NCBI GenBank assembly: GCA_964646625.1
Contig: CAZYHC010000014.1
Span: 1-64,000 of the forward strand
Direction: 5' to 3'
Source of the DNA: DAOULT01 sp964646625
GTDB lineage: Bacteria; Chloroflexota; Anaerolineae; CAZYHC01
Length of the DNA: 64,000 nt
The position numbers and the translations under genes are program-made. The notes under the pieces are model-generated. The model ran no database searches and was not told the DNA's origin. It worked only from the letters and a program-made list of their open reading frames with translations. Positions within the stretch are counted from its first letter, which is position 1. Every line of letters begins with the position of its first letter. Below, one piece after another: positions 16,780 to 25,318 of the stretch.

Positions 16780-18321
16780 ATGTCTATCAAGTTGAACAAA
16801 GGAAAGATTACGCTCATGTTGGTTAGCCTTTTCATAGGCATCCTGACAATCGTGGGCTGGACTGACCTCGACGCCAGTTTGTCCGCTCCCATCTTAGCGC
16901 AAGACTCCCCCACCCCGGAAGTCTTGTTGGAAACAGATATGCCGGATGTAGTACAGACGAAAGTGCAGAAGGGAGAGGTCGTCACCCTGGAGGTGTGTAT
17001 TAGGGCCACAGGGGATTGCACGGTTACCTGGAATCTCAACGGTGTCGGAGAGTACGGGAAGCTAGATACCATTGGTGAGGGTGGATTATCTAACTTTTAT
17101 CATGCTCCCGACACTCCCGGCGGAAAAGCCATTGTTGAGGTTATAGTAACAGATGAGCAAGGCAGAAGCGTCACTGCCACTAGAACTTTCGTCATTGTAG
17201 ACGAGGCCATACCGATTGAGACGCCAATACCGTCAACTTCGACAGTGGTCAACGCTATCCGTATTGACCAGCCACCTATGATTGACAGAGAATATATCGA
17301 CTTTGGCGCGGAGGTCTGGTCTCTGGCCGAGCCACTCGAATACGCTGTGCACCCTGTGGTCAATGACTCGACTACGGCGGTGGTCAGGCTGCTGTGGGAT
17401 GAGCACTATCTATATGCCCACTTTGACGTCAGCGATACGCAAGTAGAAGAAGCCTCATGGGAGGCCCACTGGGATAGCGATTCCGTTTCTGTCGTTATTA
17501 TAAATGGGGGGAAGATCCAGGAGTATAGGCACAGTATGCTCGATGATTACTGGACAAGTATCATCACCGATCGCCGTCTCAAATGTGCAACAACCTTTAA
17601 TAATACCAACGACCAAGACAAGGGCTACGTCATAGGAATGCGCATCCCCTGGGACACGCCACCGGTCGAGGGAAGCACGATTGCAGCCGATTTCCTGTCG
17701 GTCGATCACGACTATAATCCAGGGTCAAGATACAGGGATCCTGGCACCGTTTTCTCCAGGATATCGTGGGATGGAGATGGGAATATTGACACAGCAAGGA
17801 AGAGCATTCTTCTCAAGCCAGCTCTAACGCCTCCGCCACCGACTGGCGCACCTCCGCCACCACATAAAACGGTGGCCTTTAAAACTTTTCATGACAGGTT
17901 TGTCACTGCTATGGGCGCGGATCGAGACTGGGTGCTTAGGGCAGAAACTCGGCAGATAAGTGACTGGGAGAAGTTTACTCTAATCTGCCTGGATAACGGC
18001 AAGGTTGCGCTTACGACTTCTCACGGCAGGTATGTCACTGCTATGAATGACCAACCAGGCTTCGACTGGGAGCTTAGAGGAGAAACTAACGTGCTGAGCG
18101 ACTGGGAGAAGTTTACAGTAATCGATCCAGACACCGAAGAGCAGTTGACATGTATGAGAGTGTTTGAACTACTTGAGCAGGGTGAGGTCAGGATAGCTCT
18201 TCAAACCTATCACAACAGGTATGTCACTGCTATGAATGACGAACCAGGCCGGGACTGGAAGCTTAGAGGGGAAACCAACGAGCTGAGGGACTGGGAGAAG
18301 TTTACAGTAATCCCGCAGTAG
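16780..18321 (+). CDS. Secreted CBM9-like protein with three fascin-like repeats
   Basis: 513 residues. The start is well supported (AAGGAGG 5 bp before ATG 16,780). A signal peptide (about 1-40) is followed by an Ig-like region (about 55-145). A carbohydrate-binding family 9/DOMON-like domain (about 165-345) has the LLWDEHYLYAHFDVSDTQV pattern. A Pro-rich linker leads to three repeats (about 365-513), each with RxVTAM, a D-W-x-L-R-x-E-T segment and a closing DWEKFT, typical of fascin-like beta-trefoil units. It is probably exported and binds glycans. It is co-directional with the membrane protein 16 bp upstream. Codon use is similar to that gene and AT-richer than the surrounding mobile-element genes, suggesting both are cargo. 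Confidence 0.75.
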   Translation: MSIKLNKGKITLMLVSLFIGILTIVGWTDLDASLSAPILAQDSPTPEVLLETDMPDVVQTKVQKGEVVTLEVCIRATGDCTVTWNLNGVGEYGKLDTIGEGGLSNFYHAPDTPGGKAIVEVIVTDEQGRSVTATRTFVIVDEAIPIETPIPSTSTVVNAIRIDQPPMIDREYIDFGAEVWSLAEPLEYAVHPVVNDSTTAVVRLLWDEHYLYAHFDVSDTQVEEASWEAHWDSDSVSVVIINGGKIQEYRHSMLDDYWTSIITDRRLKCATTFNNTNDQDKGYVIGMRIPWDTPPVEGSTIAADFLSVDHDYNPGSRYRDPGTVFSRISWDGDGNIDTARKSILLKPALTPPPPTGAPPPPHKTVAFKTFHDRFVTAMGADRDWVLRAETRQISDWEKFTLICLDNGKVALTTSHGRYVTAMNDQPGFDWELRGETNVLSDWEKFTVIDPDTEEQLTCMRVFELLEQGEVRIALQTYHNRYVTAMNDEPGRDWKLRGETNELRDWEKFTVIPQ

Positions 18322-18518
18322 TAAGCCGAATCTGTCTCAAGGTTCAAGCCCACCTGACCCATTATGTAGAGACGATTAGTCAAGGGCTTTGTCTTGGGGA
18401 GCGTTTTACATGTTGTTGGGCATGGCCGCATAACCAGCGCGTGCATCCGACCGCGCTGTCGCGTGCAGCAAATCGGCATCCGATTGCTTCTGTAGGTTGT
18501 ACTATCTTGAGATATACC

Positions 18519-18815
18519 CTACAGCTTGCGGTAGGTATCGGCCACAACGCGATAGGTCATCCGCCTGTCGCTATTTTCAGCAGCATACTCGGAGACCTCT
18601 AACTCCCCCTCGACCAGCACTCGATCCCCCTTCTTGAGCATATCGCAGCTCTCGCCCAGCTTACCAAAAGCCCGCACGGGATAAAAGGTCTTCTCATCCT
18701 TGTTGCGGCTTACAGCCACGGTGAAATCCGCGTATCTGGCCTCACTCTCTTTGGCCTGCTTCACCTCGGCATCCCTGGTCAGATTGCCGACGATGATCAG
18801 CTTGGTGTAATCCGT
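18519..18815 (-). CDS. ssb: Single-stranded DNA-binding protein (OB fold) with ACG at the start position
   Basis: The minus-strand frame reads from an ACG at 18,815-18,813: DYTKLIIVGNLTRDAE, then ADFTVAVSR, TFYPVRAFGKLGE and GDRVLVEGELEV. This is the conserved course of bacterial SSB OB folds. It ends at 98 residues without the acidic C-terminal tail. The frame has no ATG/GTG/TTG before the core; the next GTG is at residue 17, inside the first beta strand region. A strong ribosome site (GGAGGTGA) sits 9 bp before the ACG, so ACG most likely replaces an ancestral ATG. Either ACG is used at low efficiency or the gene is dead. Context: replication and mobilisation genes of a decayed element. Confidence 0.7.
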   Translation of the reverse strand, partial: TDYTKLIIVGNLTRDAEVKQAKESEARYADFTVAVSRNKDEKTFYPVRAFGKLGESCDMLKKGDRVLVEGELEVSEYAAENSDRRMTYRVVADTYRKL

Positions 18816-18935
18816 AAATGTTCACCTCCCTCCTGCAGCGGTGGTGCTCTTTTTGAGGGTCACCACCGCGCTCAAAATATGCTCTCTCGCTTCGCCAGCG
18901 GCCGTCTAAACGCAGTTTCGAAGCGTAAGGTACGA

Positions 18936-19211
18936 TTATCCACTCCTGCTCCTTTGAAGCCACTTCTTAGCCGCCGAAACGAAGACTGCTCCTCGATTCC
19001 TTATTCCCTTGCTCTGCTTTATGGCTGACAGGAACTGAAAGATCACCTCATCCGGCAGCGCCGCGGCAATGTCTCGAAACGTCTTGCGGCTGTGGGTATC
19101 TTCGGTCACTTTCTCGATCTCCCCTATCAGGTATTCAACCCGGGCGGCGGGTTTTTCACCTTTTTTAGAACCTCTTCGTATAACGTTACAATGACGTTTC
19201 CCTTTGGACAT
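18936..19211 (-). CDS. Small basic protein of unknown function in mobile region
   Basis: 91 residues, basic N-terminal third (KGKRHCNVIRRGSKKGEK) followed by helices; the central LPDEVIFQFLSAIKQSK and final FVSAAKKWL give an all-helical domain. No clear Shine-Dalgarno precedes ATG 19,211. It lies between the SSB gene and a putative RHH-type gene on the same strand, and repeats with 8-bp spacing lie just upstream (19,229-19,259). A DNA-binding accessory replication role is plausible from position and charge only. Confidence 0.45.
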   Translation of the reverse strand: MSKGKRHCNVIRRGSKKGEKPAARVEYLIGEIEKVTEDTHSRKTFRDIAAALPDEVIFQFLSAIKQSKGIRNRGAVFVSAAKKWLQRSRSG

Positions 19212-19228
19212 GGGTATCTTTGTTCAAA

Positions 19229-19259
19229 CGGACTTTCGGACACTCGGACGGACGTCCGT
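19229..19259. repeat. Cluster of CGGAC repeats, 8-bp spacing, plus 12-bp palindrome
   Basis: CGGAC begins at 19,229, 19,237, 19,245 and 19,249. The last copy is part of the perfect palindrome ACGGACGTCCGT (19,248-19,259). The cluster lies in the 53-bp gap between two minus-strand genes. The regular spacing suggests a protein-binding array (operator, iteron or partition site). Confidence 0.5.
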
Positions 19260-19264
19260 TCTTC

Positions 19265-19696
19265 CTAAGCTCCGTTCGAAACAAGCTCCGAAACAAGTTT
19301 CGACCTTCCCTTGTTTCTTTTGTAATCCTCGATGAGCAGGTCTAAAGCCAACTGCACCATCGCATTGGCAGGTACTCTCTTTCCATACTTCTTTTCTATT
19401 TCCAGCTTGGTCTCCTTCAGCCAGAGCACCTGGTCTTTGTAGAAGTCGTAGGGCCTGCGCTCAATCAAACGTTCCTTCGGACGTTCGGACTTTGGGACGG
19501 ACGGCCGGACCTTCGGACGTGGGGACGTTCCTTCTTTCCTTCGAACTTCCTTGTCTCCCGCCCCTTTAGAGTGGGGGAGAGGAGTGCTCTTCCTGGCCTT
19601 GAGGCTCTGCACAGGCTTAGAGGCGCTTTCAGGTTGCGTCTTAACCTTCTGTTTCTCAGTTTCTTTCTGGACAGCCTGCCATAGGGACTCAGGCAT
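19265..19696 (-). CDS. Putative ribbon-helix-helix-like DNA-binding/partition accessory protein
   Basis: 143 residues from ATG 19,696; GAGGAGAAG ribosome site immediately before it; an earlier ATG at 19,711 overlaps that site. The N-terminal two-thirds is disordered, Lys/Arg/Pro-rich, with a RPKVRPSVPKSERPKER tract encoded by repeats. The C-terminal 45 residues form a compact helical unit (FYKDQVLWLKETKLEIEKKYG, then NAMVQLALDLLIEDYK) similar in length and pattern to RHH dimerisation domains of plasmid partition regulators. It overlaps the last codons of the ATPase gene before it by 8 bp. Function in partition or autoregulation is inferred. Confidence 0.5.
   Translation of the reverse strand: MPESLWQAVQKETEKQKVKTQPESASKPVQSLKARKSTPLPHSKGAGDKEVRRKEGTSPRPKVRPSVPKSERPKERLIERRPYDFYKDQVLWLKETKLEIEKKYGKRVPANAMVQLALDLLIEDYKRNKGRSKLVSELVSNGA
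19478..19518. repeat. Intragenic CGGAC repeat array
   Basis: CGGAC begins at 19,478, 19,486, 19,498, 19,506 and 19,514 (spacings 8, 12, 8, 8) inside the putative RHH gene, where it encodes the Arg/Pro/Lys tract. It is the same motif and period as the intergenic cluster 220 bp away. Confidence 0.5.
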
Positions 19697-20516
19697 CTTT
19701 CTTCTCCTCATTCAAAGTCAAGTCCTCGACAACCATCTTTACCATGGCCGGGGTGACCTGCCTCTTCTTCCTGGTGAAAGCCTGGAGCAGAGCCAGGTCA
19801 CAAATCTTGCAGATGTCCCTGGGCAATCCCCGCGAGCGGACGAAGATCTCATCCAGCGCCTCTTTGGTGAAAGGGTGATGGGCCTTGGGGTTGCCAGCGG
19901 CAACTCCCCAGCGATAGCTGATCAGGTTTTCCATGTCCGTGCGGGTAAGAGAGGATAAGGCCGAGGGAAACATCCTCGACTTCAAAGAGGGAAAGCGGTT
20001 GATCTTCTCCGCCAGCTCTTCCTGGCCCACCAGAATGATCATCAGCAACACCTTTTCGTTGGTCACGAAATTGAGCATGTAGTGTATCAGCTTGAGGGCC
20101 TCTCGGGGCAGATTCTGGGCCTCGTCGATTAGCAACACGGGAAACCTGCCCGCTTTATCCTGGTCCAACAAGAATCTGTTGAAGTTCTTGAGGCTGCCTT
20201 GATAGGAGCGCTCGGTCTTGACTCCAAACTCCTCGCAGATGGTTCTCAACAGGGCGTTGCTGGTATTGAGGTTGGGGGCGATGATGTAGGCCACGTTATT
20301 CTTCTCATCGCCGGCCAGTTCCTGGGCCATCATGCGCAGCAGGGAAGTCTTGCCGCTGCCGATGGGGCCGGAAAGGTAGATAGAAGCCGAACGTTGATTG
20401 AGGAAGTAAAAGCATTTGGCGCGGGCATCTCTGTATTGATCAGCCAGGTAGATGTACCTGGGGGAAGGGGTTAGAGAGAAGGGTTTTTCGTTGAGTTGGA
20501 AAAAGGCTTCGTACAT
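19689..20516 (-). CDS. ExeA/TniB-like AAA ATPase
   Basis: 275 residues from ATG 20,516 (MYEAFFQLNEKPFSLTP), the usual start of ExeA/GspA- and TniB-type ATPases; an upstream ATG at 20,558 adds 14 unlikely residues. Walker A is LSGPIGSGKTSLLRM (about 46-60), Walker B LLIDEAQNLP (about 128-137), a sensor region follows and the C-terminal lid is LPRDICKICDLAL. These ATPases recognise DNA or peptidoglycan partners in transposition (MuB/TniB) or secretion. Here the neighbours (RHH-like gene overlapping downstream, SSB, VirD4-like gene divergent upstream) point to element replication or maintenance. No TniA-type transposase is adjacent. Confidence 0.75.
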   Translation of the reverse strand: MYEAFFQLNEKPFSLTPSPRYIYLADQYRDARAKCFYFLNQRSASIYLSGPIGSGKTSLLRMMAQELAGDEKNNVAYIIAPNLNTSNALLRTICEEFGVKTERSYQGSLKNFNRFLLDQDKAGRFPVLLIDEAQNLPREALKLIHYMLNFVTNEKVLLMIILVGQEELAEKINRFPSLKSRMFPSALSSLTRTDMENLISYRWGVAAGNPKAHHPFTKEALDEIFVRSRGLPRDICKICDLALLQAFTRKKRQVTPAMVKMVVEDLTLNEEKKDA

Positions 20517-20668
20517 GGAACTGATGTCAGTGTAGACAAAGGTGAGCCATTTTGTCAAGACCCAACTGAAAGTGGCTCAACTTTGGCCTTTTTCAGGAAA
20601 GTTGGGGTGAAAAGCGAGGCAGGGAAAGAAGGGTAGAAACATACACACTCTTTGGATACAATGGAACA

Positions 20669-21898
20669 ATGTTGTTTCCTGCCCGCAGCGACCACCTCGT
20701 CCTGGGCCAGACCGGCCCTTTCTCTTTTTTCCCCAGGTGTAGGGTCCCCCTCAAAGTGAGAGCAGCCCACACCTACGTGGTAGGCATCACCGGCCAGGGC
20801 AAGAGCAAGCTCCTGGAGCATACGCTGTTCCAGGACATCACCCAGGGCCGCGGCTGTGGCCTCCTCGACCCTCACTCCGACCTGGCCTCAGATACCCTCC
20901 GCTACCTGGCGACCTGGTACGATAAGTCCTACATGGACAAGCCTTACCTGCACCACAGGAAGAACCTGGAGCGCATCATCTACTTCGACCCCAGCCGCAC
21001 CGATTTCATCCTGCCCTTCAACGTCCTGGCTACTCCCTTTGGCACTTATGAAACCGCCCAGAACGTGGTCGAGGCTTTCCGCCGCACCTGGCCGCAAAGC
21101 CTGGCCGAAGCGCCGCAGTTCTCCAACATCACCCTGGCCGCCCTCATCACCTTGATCGAGAACAACCTTTCCCTGGTGGAGATGCACCGCCTCCTGACCG
21201 ACCAGGATTTCCGAGAGGCGCTGCTTTCCAACGTCTCCAACTCCGAGGTAGTGGCCTTCTTCCACGACCGTTACGACCGCTGGGGGAGGGAAGCGCCCCT
21301 GATGCGGGAGTCTACCCTGAACAAGGTGGCGGCTTTCACCTTCAACCCCCAGTTGAGGTTTATCCTGGGGGGCAGGGAAAACGTCCTGGACTTTCGCCGC
21401 ATCATGGACGAAGGCAAGGTCTTGATCGTTGACCTGGGCCGCTGCGACCCGGAGACCAGGAGACTCCTGGGCAGCCTGATCGTCACTGGCCTGGAGCTGG
21501 CCGCTTGCCGACAAGGGCATCGTGTGCGCTTCTACAACGCCGCCGGTTTGGTCAACGAACTGATCCAGGCCCAGGATGAGCACCAACTGCCCAGATTCCT
21601 GGCCACGGCTCTCAGACACCGCCTGATCGTGCTGGACGAGTTGGGCTTCATTCCTTTCTCGCCTGCTGGCGCACAGTTGATCTTCCAGTTCTGTTCCACC
21701 CTCTACGAACGGGTGTCCATGATCGTGACCACCAACTTGCGCTTTGCCGACTGGACTCAGGTCTTCGGTGATGAGCGCCTGACCGCCGCTTTGCTCGACC
21801 GACTCACCCACAAAGCTCACATCTTGGAGTTTGCAGGCGAGTCGTACCGATTCCGGAAGCGTATACAACGGGAAGCTCAGGAGGAGAATCTGACGTGA
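20669..21898 (+). CDS. Chimeric ATPase: VirD4/TraG-like N-terminus fused to IstB C-terminus
   Basis: A 409-residue open frame without interruption. Residues 1-about 272 are a VirD4/HerA-like coupling ATPase: Walker A GITGQGKSK (about 39-47), LLDPHSDLAS, LPFNVLATP, and IMDEGKVLIVDLG. From about 275 (ACRQGHRVRFYNAAGLVNEL) the sequence becomes the C-terminal half of the IS21-family helper ATPase IstB, with Walker B VLDELGFIPFS, VTTNLRFADW and the end LLDRLTHKAHILEF. IstB's own Walker A is missing. The join falls in a short stretch (LELAACRQG) that both families could encode. IS21-type end repeats follow the stop. It is probably the scar of an adjacent deletion by an IS21 element; whether the chimera functions is unknown. 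Confidence 0.8.
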   Translation: MLFPARSDHLVLGQTGPFSFFPRCRVPLKVRAAHTYVVGITGQGKSKLLEHTLFQDITQGRGCGLLDPHSDLASDTLRYLATWYDKSYMDKPYLHHRKNLERIIYFDPSRTDFILPFNVLATPFGTYETAQNVVEAFRRTWPQSLAEAPQFSNITLAALITLIENNLSLVEMHRLLTDQDFREALLSNVSNSEVVAFFHDRYDRWGREAPLMRESTLNKVAAFTFNPQLRFILGGRENVLDFRRIMDEGKVLIVDLGRCDPETRRLLGSLIVTGLELAACRQGHRVRFYNAAGLVNELIQAQDEHQLPRFLATALRHRLIVLDELGFIPFSPAGAQLIFQFCSTLYERVSMIVTTNLRFADWTQVFGDERLTAALLDRLTHKAHILEFAGESYRFRKRIQREAQEENLT

Positions 21899-22086
21899 TG
21901 GGCTTTGGGTTTGGGTAACTCGCAAACGGCCGCCAGTTGCCCGAGCCCTTCACAGCCCTGACTATGAGGTGGCCTCGTTTTCAAAGATCAAATGGTCCTG
22001 TTTTCGGTGATCAAGATTCAAACGAGATATCCAAAGTGGTCCTGTTTTCGGTGATCAGGTAGTCCTATTTTCATTTGACAAAAACA
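21490..22086 (+). mobile_element. IS21-family remnant: istB 3' part and right end
   Basis: The 3' part of istB (fused to the upstream gene) is followed by multiple end repeats: two identical 21-bp copies at 21,993-22,013 and 22,037-22,057 (core CCTGTTTTCGGTGATCA), plus degenerate copies at 21,970-21,990 and 22,060-22,080. Repeated sites in the termini are characteristic of IS21. The element probably ends in the TGACAAAAACA region near 22,086. istA, the first half of istB and the left end are missing. Confidence 0.7.
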
Positions 22087-22104
22087 GGGAAATAGTGGTA
22101 TAAT
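22075..22104 (+). promoter_or_regulatory. Hybrid promoter at the IS21 right end
   Basis: TTGACA (22,075-22,080) lies in the last IS end repeat and TATAAT (22,099-22,104) in flanking DNA, 18 bp apart. It points toward the gene at 22,412. A small hairpin (GCCTCGCC/GGCGAGGC, 22,144-22,173) lies in the leader. IS21-type ends are known to supply -35 boxes. Confidence 0.6.
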
Positions 22105-22411
22105 TATACAGTAGACATTCCATCACAGCCCTGAATAAACAAAGCCTCGCCCGGTTACGCTCATTGGCGAGGCAACAGTTGGGGTGGACTGGTCGCTACA
22201 GCAAGTTGAAGTATAGCACAAAAGCCCGTCGAAGGCAGATCAAAGCCCCGGCGAGTATTTTTGTTTCTTTAAAGGCAAAGTAAGCCAGTAAAGATAAACT
22301 TGCAAAAAATGGGATTCTACTACCGAGGATAAACAAAATATTTGTCAAATAAGAAGCTATTTCGTTAACTAATGGGGAATAAGACTGATTTGCAAAAGGA
22401 GGGTGACTGCC

Positions 22412-25318
22412 ATGGCTAAGTGGTGTCTGCTGGAGCCTAAGAGACAGTTTTTTGAGGACTCTCTGCGGCTTCTCAGAATAACGTTGCTACCACTTCTGCT
22501 TCTGGTGATGATCGCTTCGCCTCCATTTACTCAAACCACCCAGGCTCAAGAGGGGTGGACAACACTCTTCCAAGACGATTTCGAGGACGGTAACGCCAAT
22601 GATTGGCAGTTAGACGCAGGTTGGGAAGTTGAGCGCGAGGACAGCAACCACATCCTCAGCGGCTCCGGTCATAACTGGGCCACTCTCAGCACCGGACACA
22701 ATTGGCCCGACTACAGCTTCAAAACCAAGGTCAAGCTGATCAACGGCAATGTCCACTTAAACTATCGGGTGAGCGACAACGGAAGGTACTGCATCGGCTT
22801 TCATGCTGGTGGCCTATATCTGAGTAAAGAGGCCCCCTGGGGTAATTTCTATGATCTGACCAGCGACAACGTACCCCACAGTTTCAACACCTGGTACAAC
22901 GTAGAGATAGTGGGGGTGCAGGGCAACATCAAGGTCTACGTCAACGACACCTTGCGGCTTGAGTACACCGACGGCGACCCTCTTCTTCATGGCCGAATCG
23001 CTTTTGAGACCCTCGATAGTTCTCACGTTCATTTCGATGATGTCCTGGTCGTTGGAGAACCTCCTCCTACACCTCCTCCCGGCTACAACTGGACACGCAC
23101 CGGCGGACCCAGTGGTGGCCTGGGCTACGATGTCCGCATCCACCCTGGAAATAAGAACATCATGTTCGTGACTGATAACCCCAGCGGCGTCAACAAAAGC
23201 TACGATGCCGGAACCACCTGGGTTCAGAGGAATGAGGGAATAACGACCAAGACGGGGCCTTCTTTGGATGGTATCCCTATCTTCTCCCTGACCATTGACT
23301 CCTCTAACCCTAACATCGTCTGGGCGGGAACCCAGAATGCGAAGGGAATCTATAAGTTAACCGACGGCGGCGAAACCTGGGGCAAGAAGGACAAAGGCGT
23401 CACAGAAGGGGACGAGATAAGCTTCCGCAACTTCGGCGTTCATCCCTACAATTCCAACATCGTTTTCGGCGGAGCGGAAATCTCCACTGGAGTCCTGGGG
23501 ATCGAGTTTGACAAGACCAAAGGGAAGATTTACAAGACTGAGGACGGGGGGGAGAACTGGCGTTCCGTCTGGGAGGGGGACAATTTGGTGAGGTTTGTCC
23601 TCTTTGATCCAACCAACCCGAATGTGATGTACGCCTCTACGGGAATCTTCGACCGGGAAGCCTTTAACGATGTAGGGGTTGGTCTTTTGAAATCAACCGA
23701 TGGCGGGGAGACGTGGTTTCAGATCAACAACGGGATACCGAACAGCGAAGGCAACCGTTTCGTGGGATTTTTAGAAATGCACCTTACCAACCCACAGATA
23801 CTCTTTGCTGCTTCGGGAAACAATGCGAGGGGGCAGGGCGGCGTTTTCCGAACCACGAATGGGGGGGCGAGCTGGGAGAAAGTACTCTCCGGCGACATTT
23901 TCACCATCGTAACCTTCAGTCCCTCTAATCCCAACGTAATCTACGCCGGAAGTGCAAGTGCTTTCTACAGAAGCGATGATGGGGGTGACACCTGGCAGAG
24001 GTTTTGGAAACCGGGTGAAGGGTGCTGGGGGCCACCAGGGGTGAGGGCCGGCATTCCCATAAGCGCCGTCGTGGATCCCGATGACCCTTATACCCTCTTC
24101 GCCAACAATTACAACGGGGGGAACTTCAAATCCACCGATGGCGGCCAAACCTGGGTCGATTCGAGCAAGGGGTACACCGGCGCCCACCTGCACGATATCG
24201 CCATGGATGCCGATTATCCGGCCATCGTCTATACCATCGGGCGTAGCGGGCCCTTCCGAAGCTATAACGGTGGAGAAGACTGGACCGGCGTTGCTTTTCC
24301 CCCGGCCAACGAGCCAGAATGGTACGCAGTGGCCTTAAATCCCGCCAACCTCCAGGAAGTGCTCATCTCCAGCGAGTTCATTGGGACTATCTACAAAAGC
24401 ACGGACGGCGGGAACAGTTGGAGAACCGTCTTCCTGCACCCTGATGTCGAAAAGGCCTGCACAGGCGGCCCCCAGGAATGCAGGCACGGCTTTAAGGCCA
24501 TTGTTTATGCCCCCTCGAATCCAGGCATTGTCTATGCTGGCATGAGAAAAGGCCGACGCAGCATTGATGGGGACTTCCCGGCTAGGCCCAGCTTTGGGAT
24601 GTACAAGTCCACCGACAGCGGCGAAACCTGGGCGGAGATAAACAACGGCCTGGGAACCTCCTTCATTAACGTTCACTGCATAGCCGTTCATCCTGCTGAT
24701 CCCAATACTGTCTATATCGGCACCTGGAAAGATGGGGTGTTCAAGACCACCAATGGCGGGCAGAGTTGGGTAATGAAAAATAACGGCCTTGCTTCCACCG
24801 ATGTCCGCTCCCTGGCCATTGACCCTCAAAATCCAGAAGTGATTTACGCCGGGCTGAGCGAAGGGGTCGGCGTTTTCAAAAGCACCAACGGCGGCGAGCT
24901 CTGGAGCGCGGTCAACACCGGAATCAATTTAGAATGTCCCCACTATTTGCTGCCCATTGGGAACGTGCAGCCAGGCACCATCTCGCTGGAGAAACCGCCA
25001 AGGAGGGTCGTTGGGGCAGATTATTATTCAGTGCCCTGGACCTCGATATGGGACATCGTTATTGATCCTATGGATTCGCAGACCATCTACGCCGCCGATC
25101 ATAGCACCGGAGTCTATCTATCCACCGACGGCGGGGCCAACTGGCTGCCCATCAACGAGGGGCTGTCCACTAAGGCTGTCACCGCCATGGCCGTCTCCTC
25201 TGATGGGAAGGTAGTCTACGCGGCCACCGAGGGAGAAGGAGTCTTTCGTCTGGGGGATATAGAGCTTAACACTGTCTACCAGCCGGTCATCTTGAAAAAT
25301 TATGCTCCGCAGGAGTAA
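22412..25318 (+). CDS. Secreted multi-BNR (Asp-box) beta-propeller protein with LamG/ConA-like domain
   Basis: 968 residues from ATG 22,412 (AAGGAGG 9 bp upstream). A long signal segment occupies residues about 20-46 (ending QAQEG). Residues about 48-215 resemble a concanavalin-like/3-keto-disaccharide hydrolase fold (DDFEDGNANDWQ ... FDDVLVVGE). After a PPP linker, about 720 residues hold at least a dozen Asp-box motifs (S-x-D-G-G-x-x-W forms such as TDGGETW, TNGGQSW, DDGGDTW), typical of sortilin/VPS10-like and sialidase-type beta-propellers. The C-terminus ends in the short basic-hydrophobic PVILKNYAPQE, often seen in secreted Chloroflexota proteins. It probably binds or cleaves extracellular polymers. 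It sits inside the mobile region as cargo, behind a promoter partly supplied by the IS end. Confidence 0.8.
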   Translation: MAKWCLLEPKRQFFEDSLRLLRITLLPLLLLVMIASPPFTQTTQAQEGWTTLFQDDFEDGNANDWQLDAGWEVEREDSNHILSGSGHNWATLSTGHNWPDYSFKTKVKLINGNVHLNYRVSDNGRYCIGFHAGGLYLSKEAPWGNFYDLTSDNVPHSFNTWYNVEIVGVQGNIKVYVNDTLRLEYTDGDPLLHGRIAFETLDSSHVHFDDVLVVGEPPPTPPPGYNWTRTGGPSGGLGYDVRIHPGNKNIMFVTDNPSGVNKSYDAGTTWVQRNEGITTKTGPSLDGIPIFSLTIDSSNPNIVWAGTQNAKGIYKLTDGGETWGKKDKGVTEGDEISFRNFGVHPYNSNIVFGGAEISTGVLGIEFDKTKGKIYKTEDGGENWRSVWEGDNLVRFVLFDPTNPNVMYASTGIFDREAFNDVGVGLLKSTDGGETWFQINNGIPNSEGNRFVGFLEMHLTNPQILFAASGNNARGQGGVFRTTNGGASWEKVLSGDIFTIVTFSPSNPNVIYAGSASAFYRSDDGGDTWQRFWKPGEGCWGPPGVRAGIPISAVVDPDDPYTLFANNYNGGNFKSTDGGQTWVDSSKGYTGAHLHDIAMDADYPAIVYTIGRSGPFRSYNGGEDWTGVAFPPANEPEWYAVALNPANLQEVLISSEFIGTIYKSTDGGNSWRTVFLHPDVEKACTGGPQECRHGFKAIVYAPSNPGIVYAGMRKGRRSIDGDFPARPSFGMYKSTDSGETWAEINNGLGTSFINVHCIAVHPADPNTVYIGTWKDGVFKTTNGGQSWVMKNNGLASTDVRSLAIDPQNPEVIYAGLSEGVGVFKSTNGGELWSAVNTGINLECPHYLLPIGNVQPGTISLEKPPRRVVGADYYSVPWTSIWDIVIDPMDSQTIYAADHSTGVYLSTDGGANWLPINEGLSTKAVTAMAVSSDGKVVYAATEGEGVFRLGDIELNTVYQPVILKNYAPQE

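Noticed and set aside
18742..18963. 73-codon minus-strand frame starting before the SSB gene
   Set aside because: Its second half is the SSB coding region in another frame, and the first half has no ribosome site or recognisable content.
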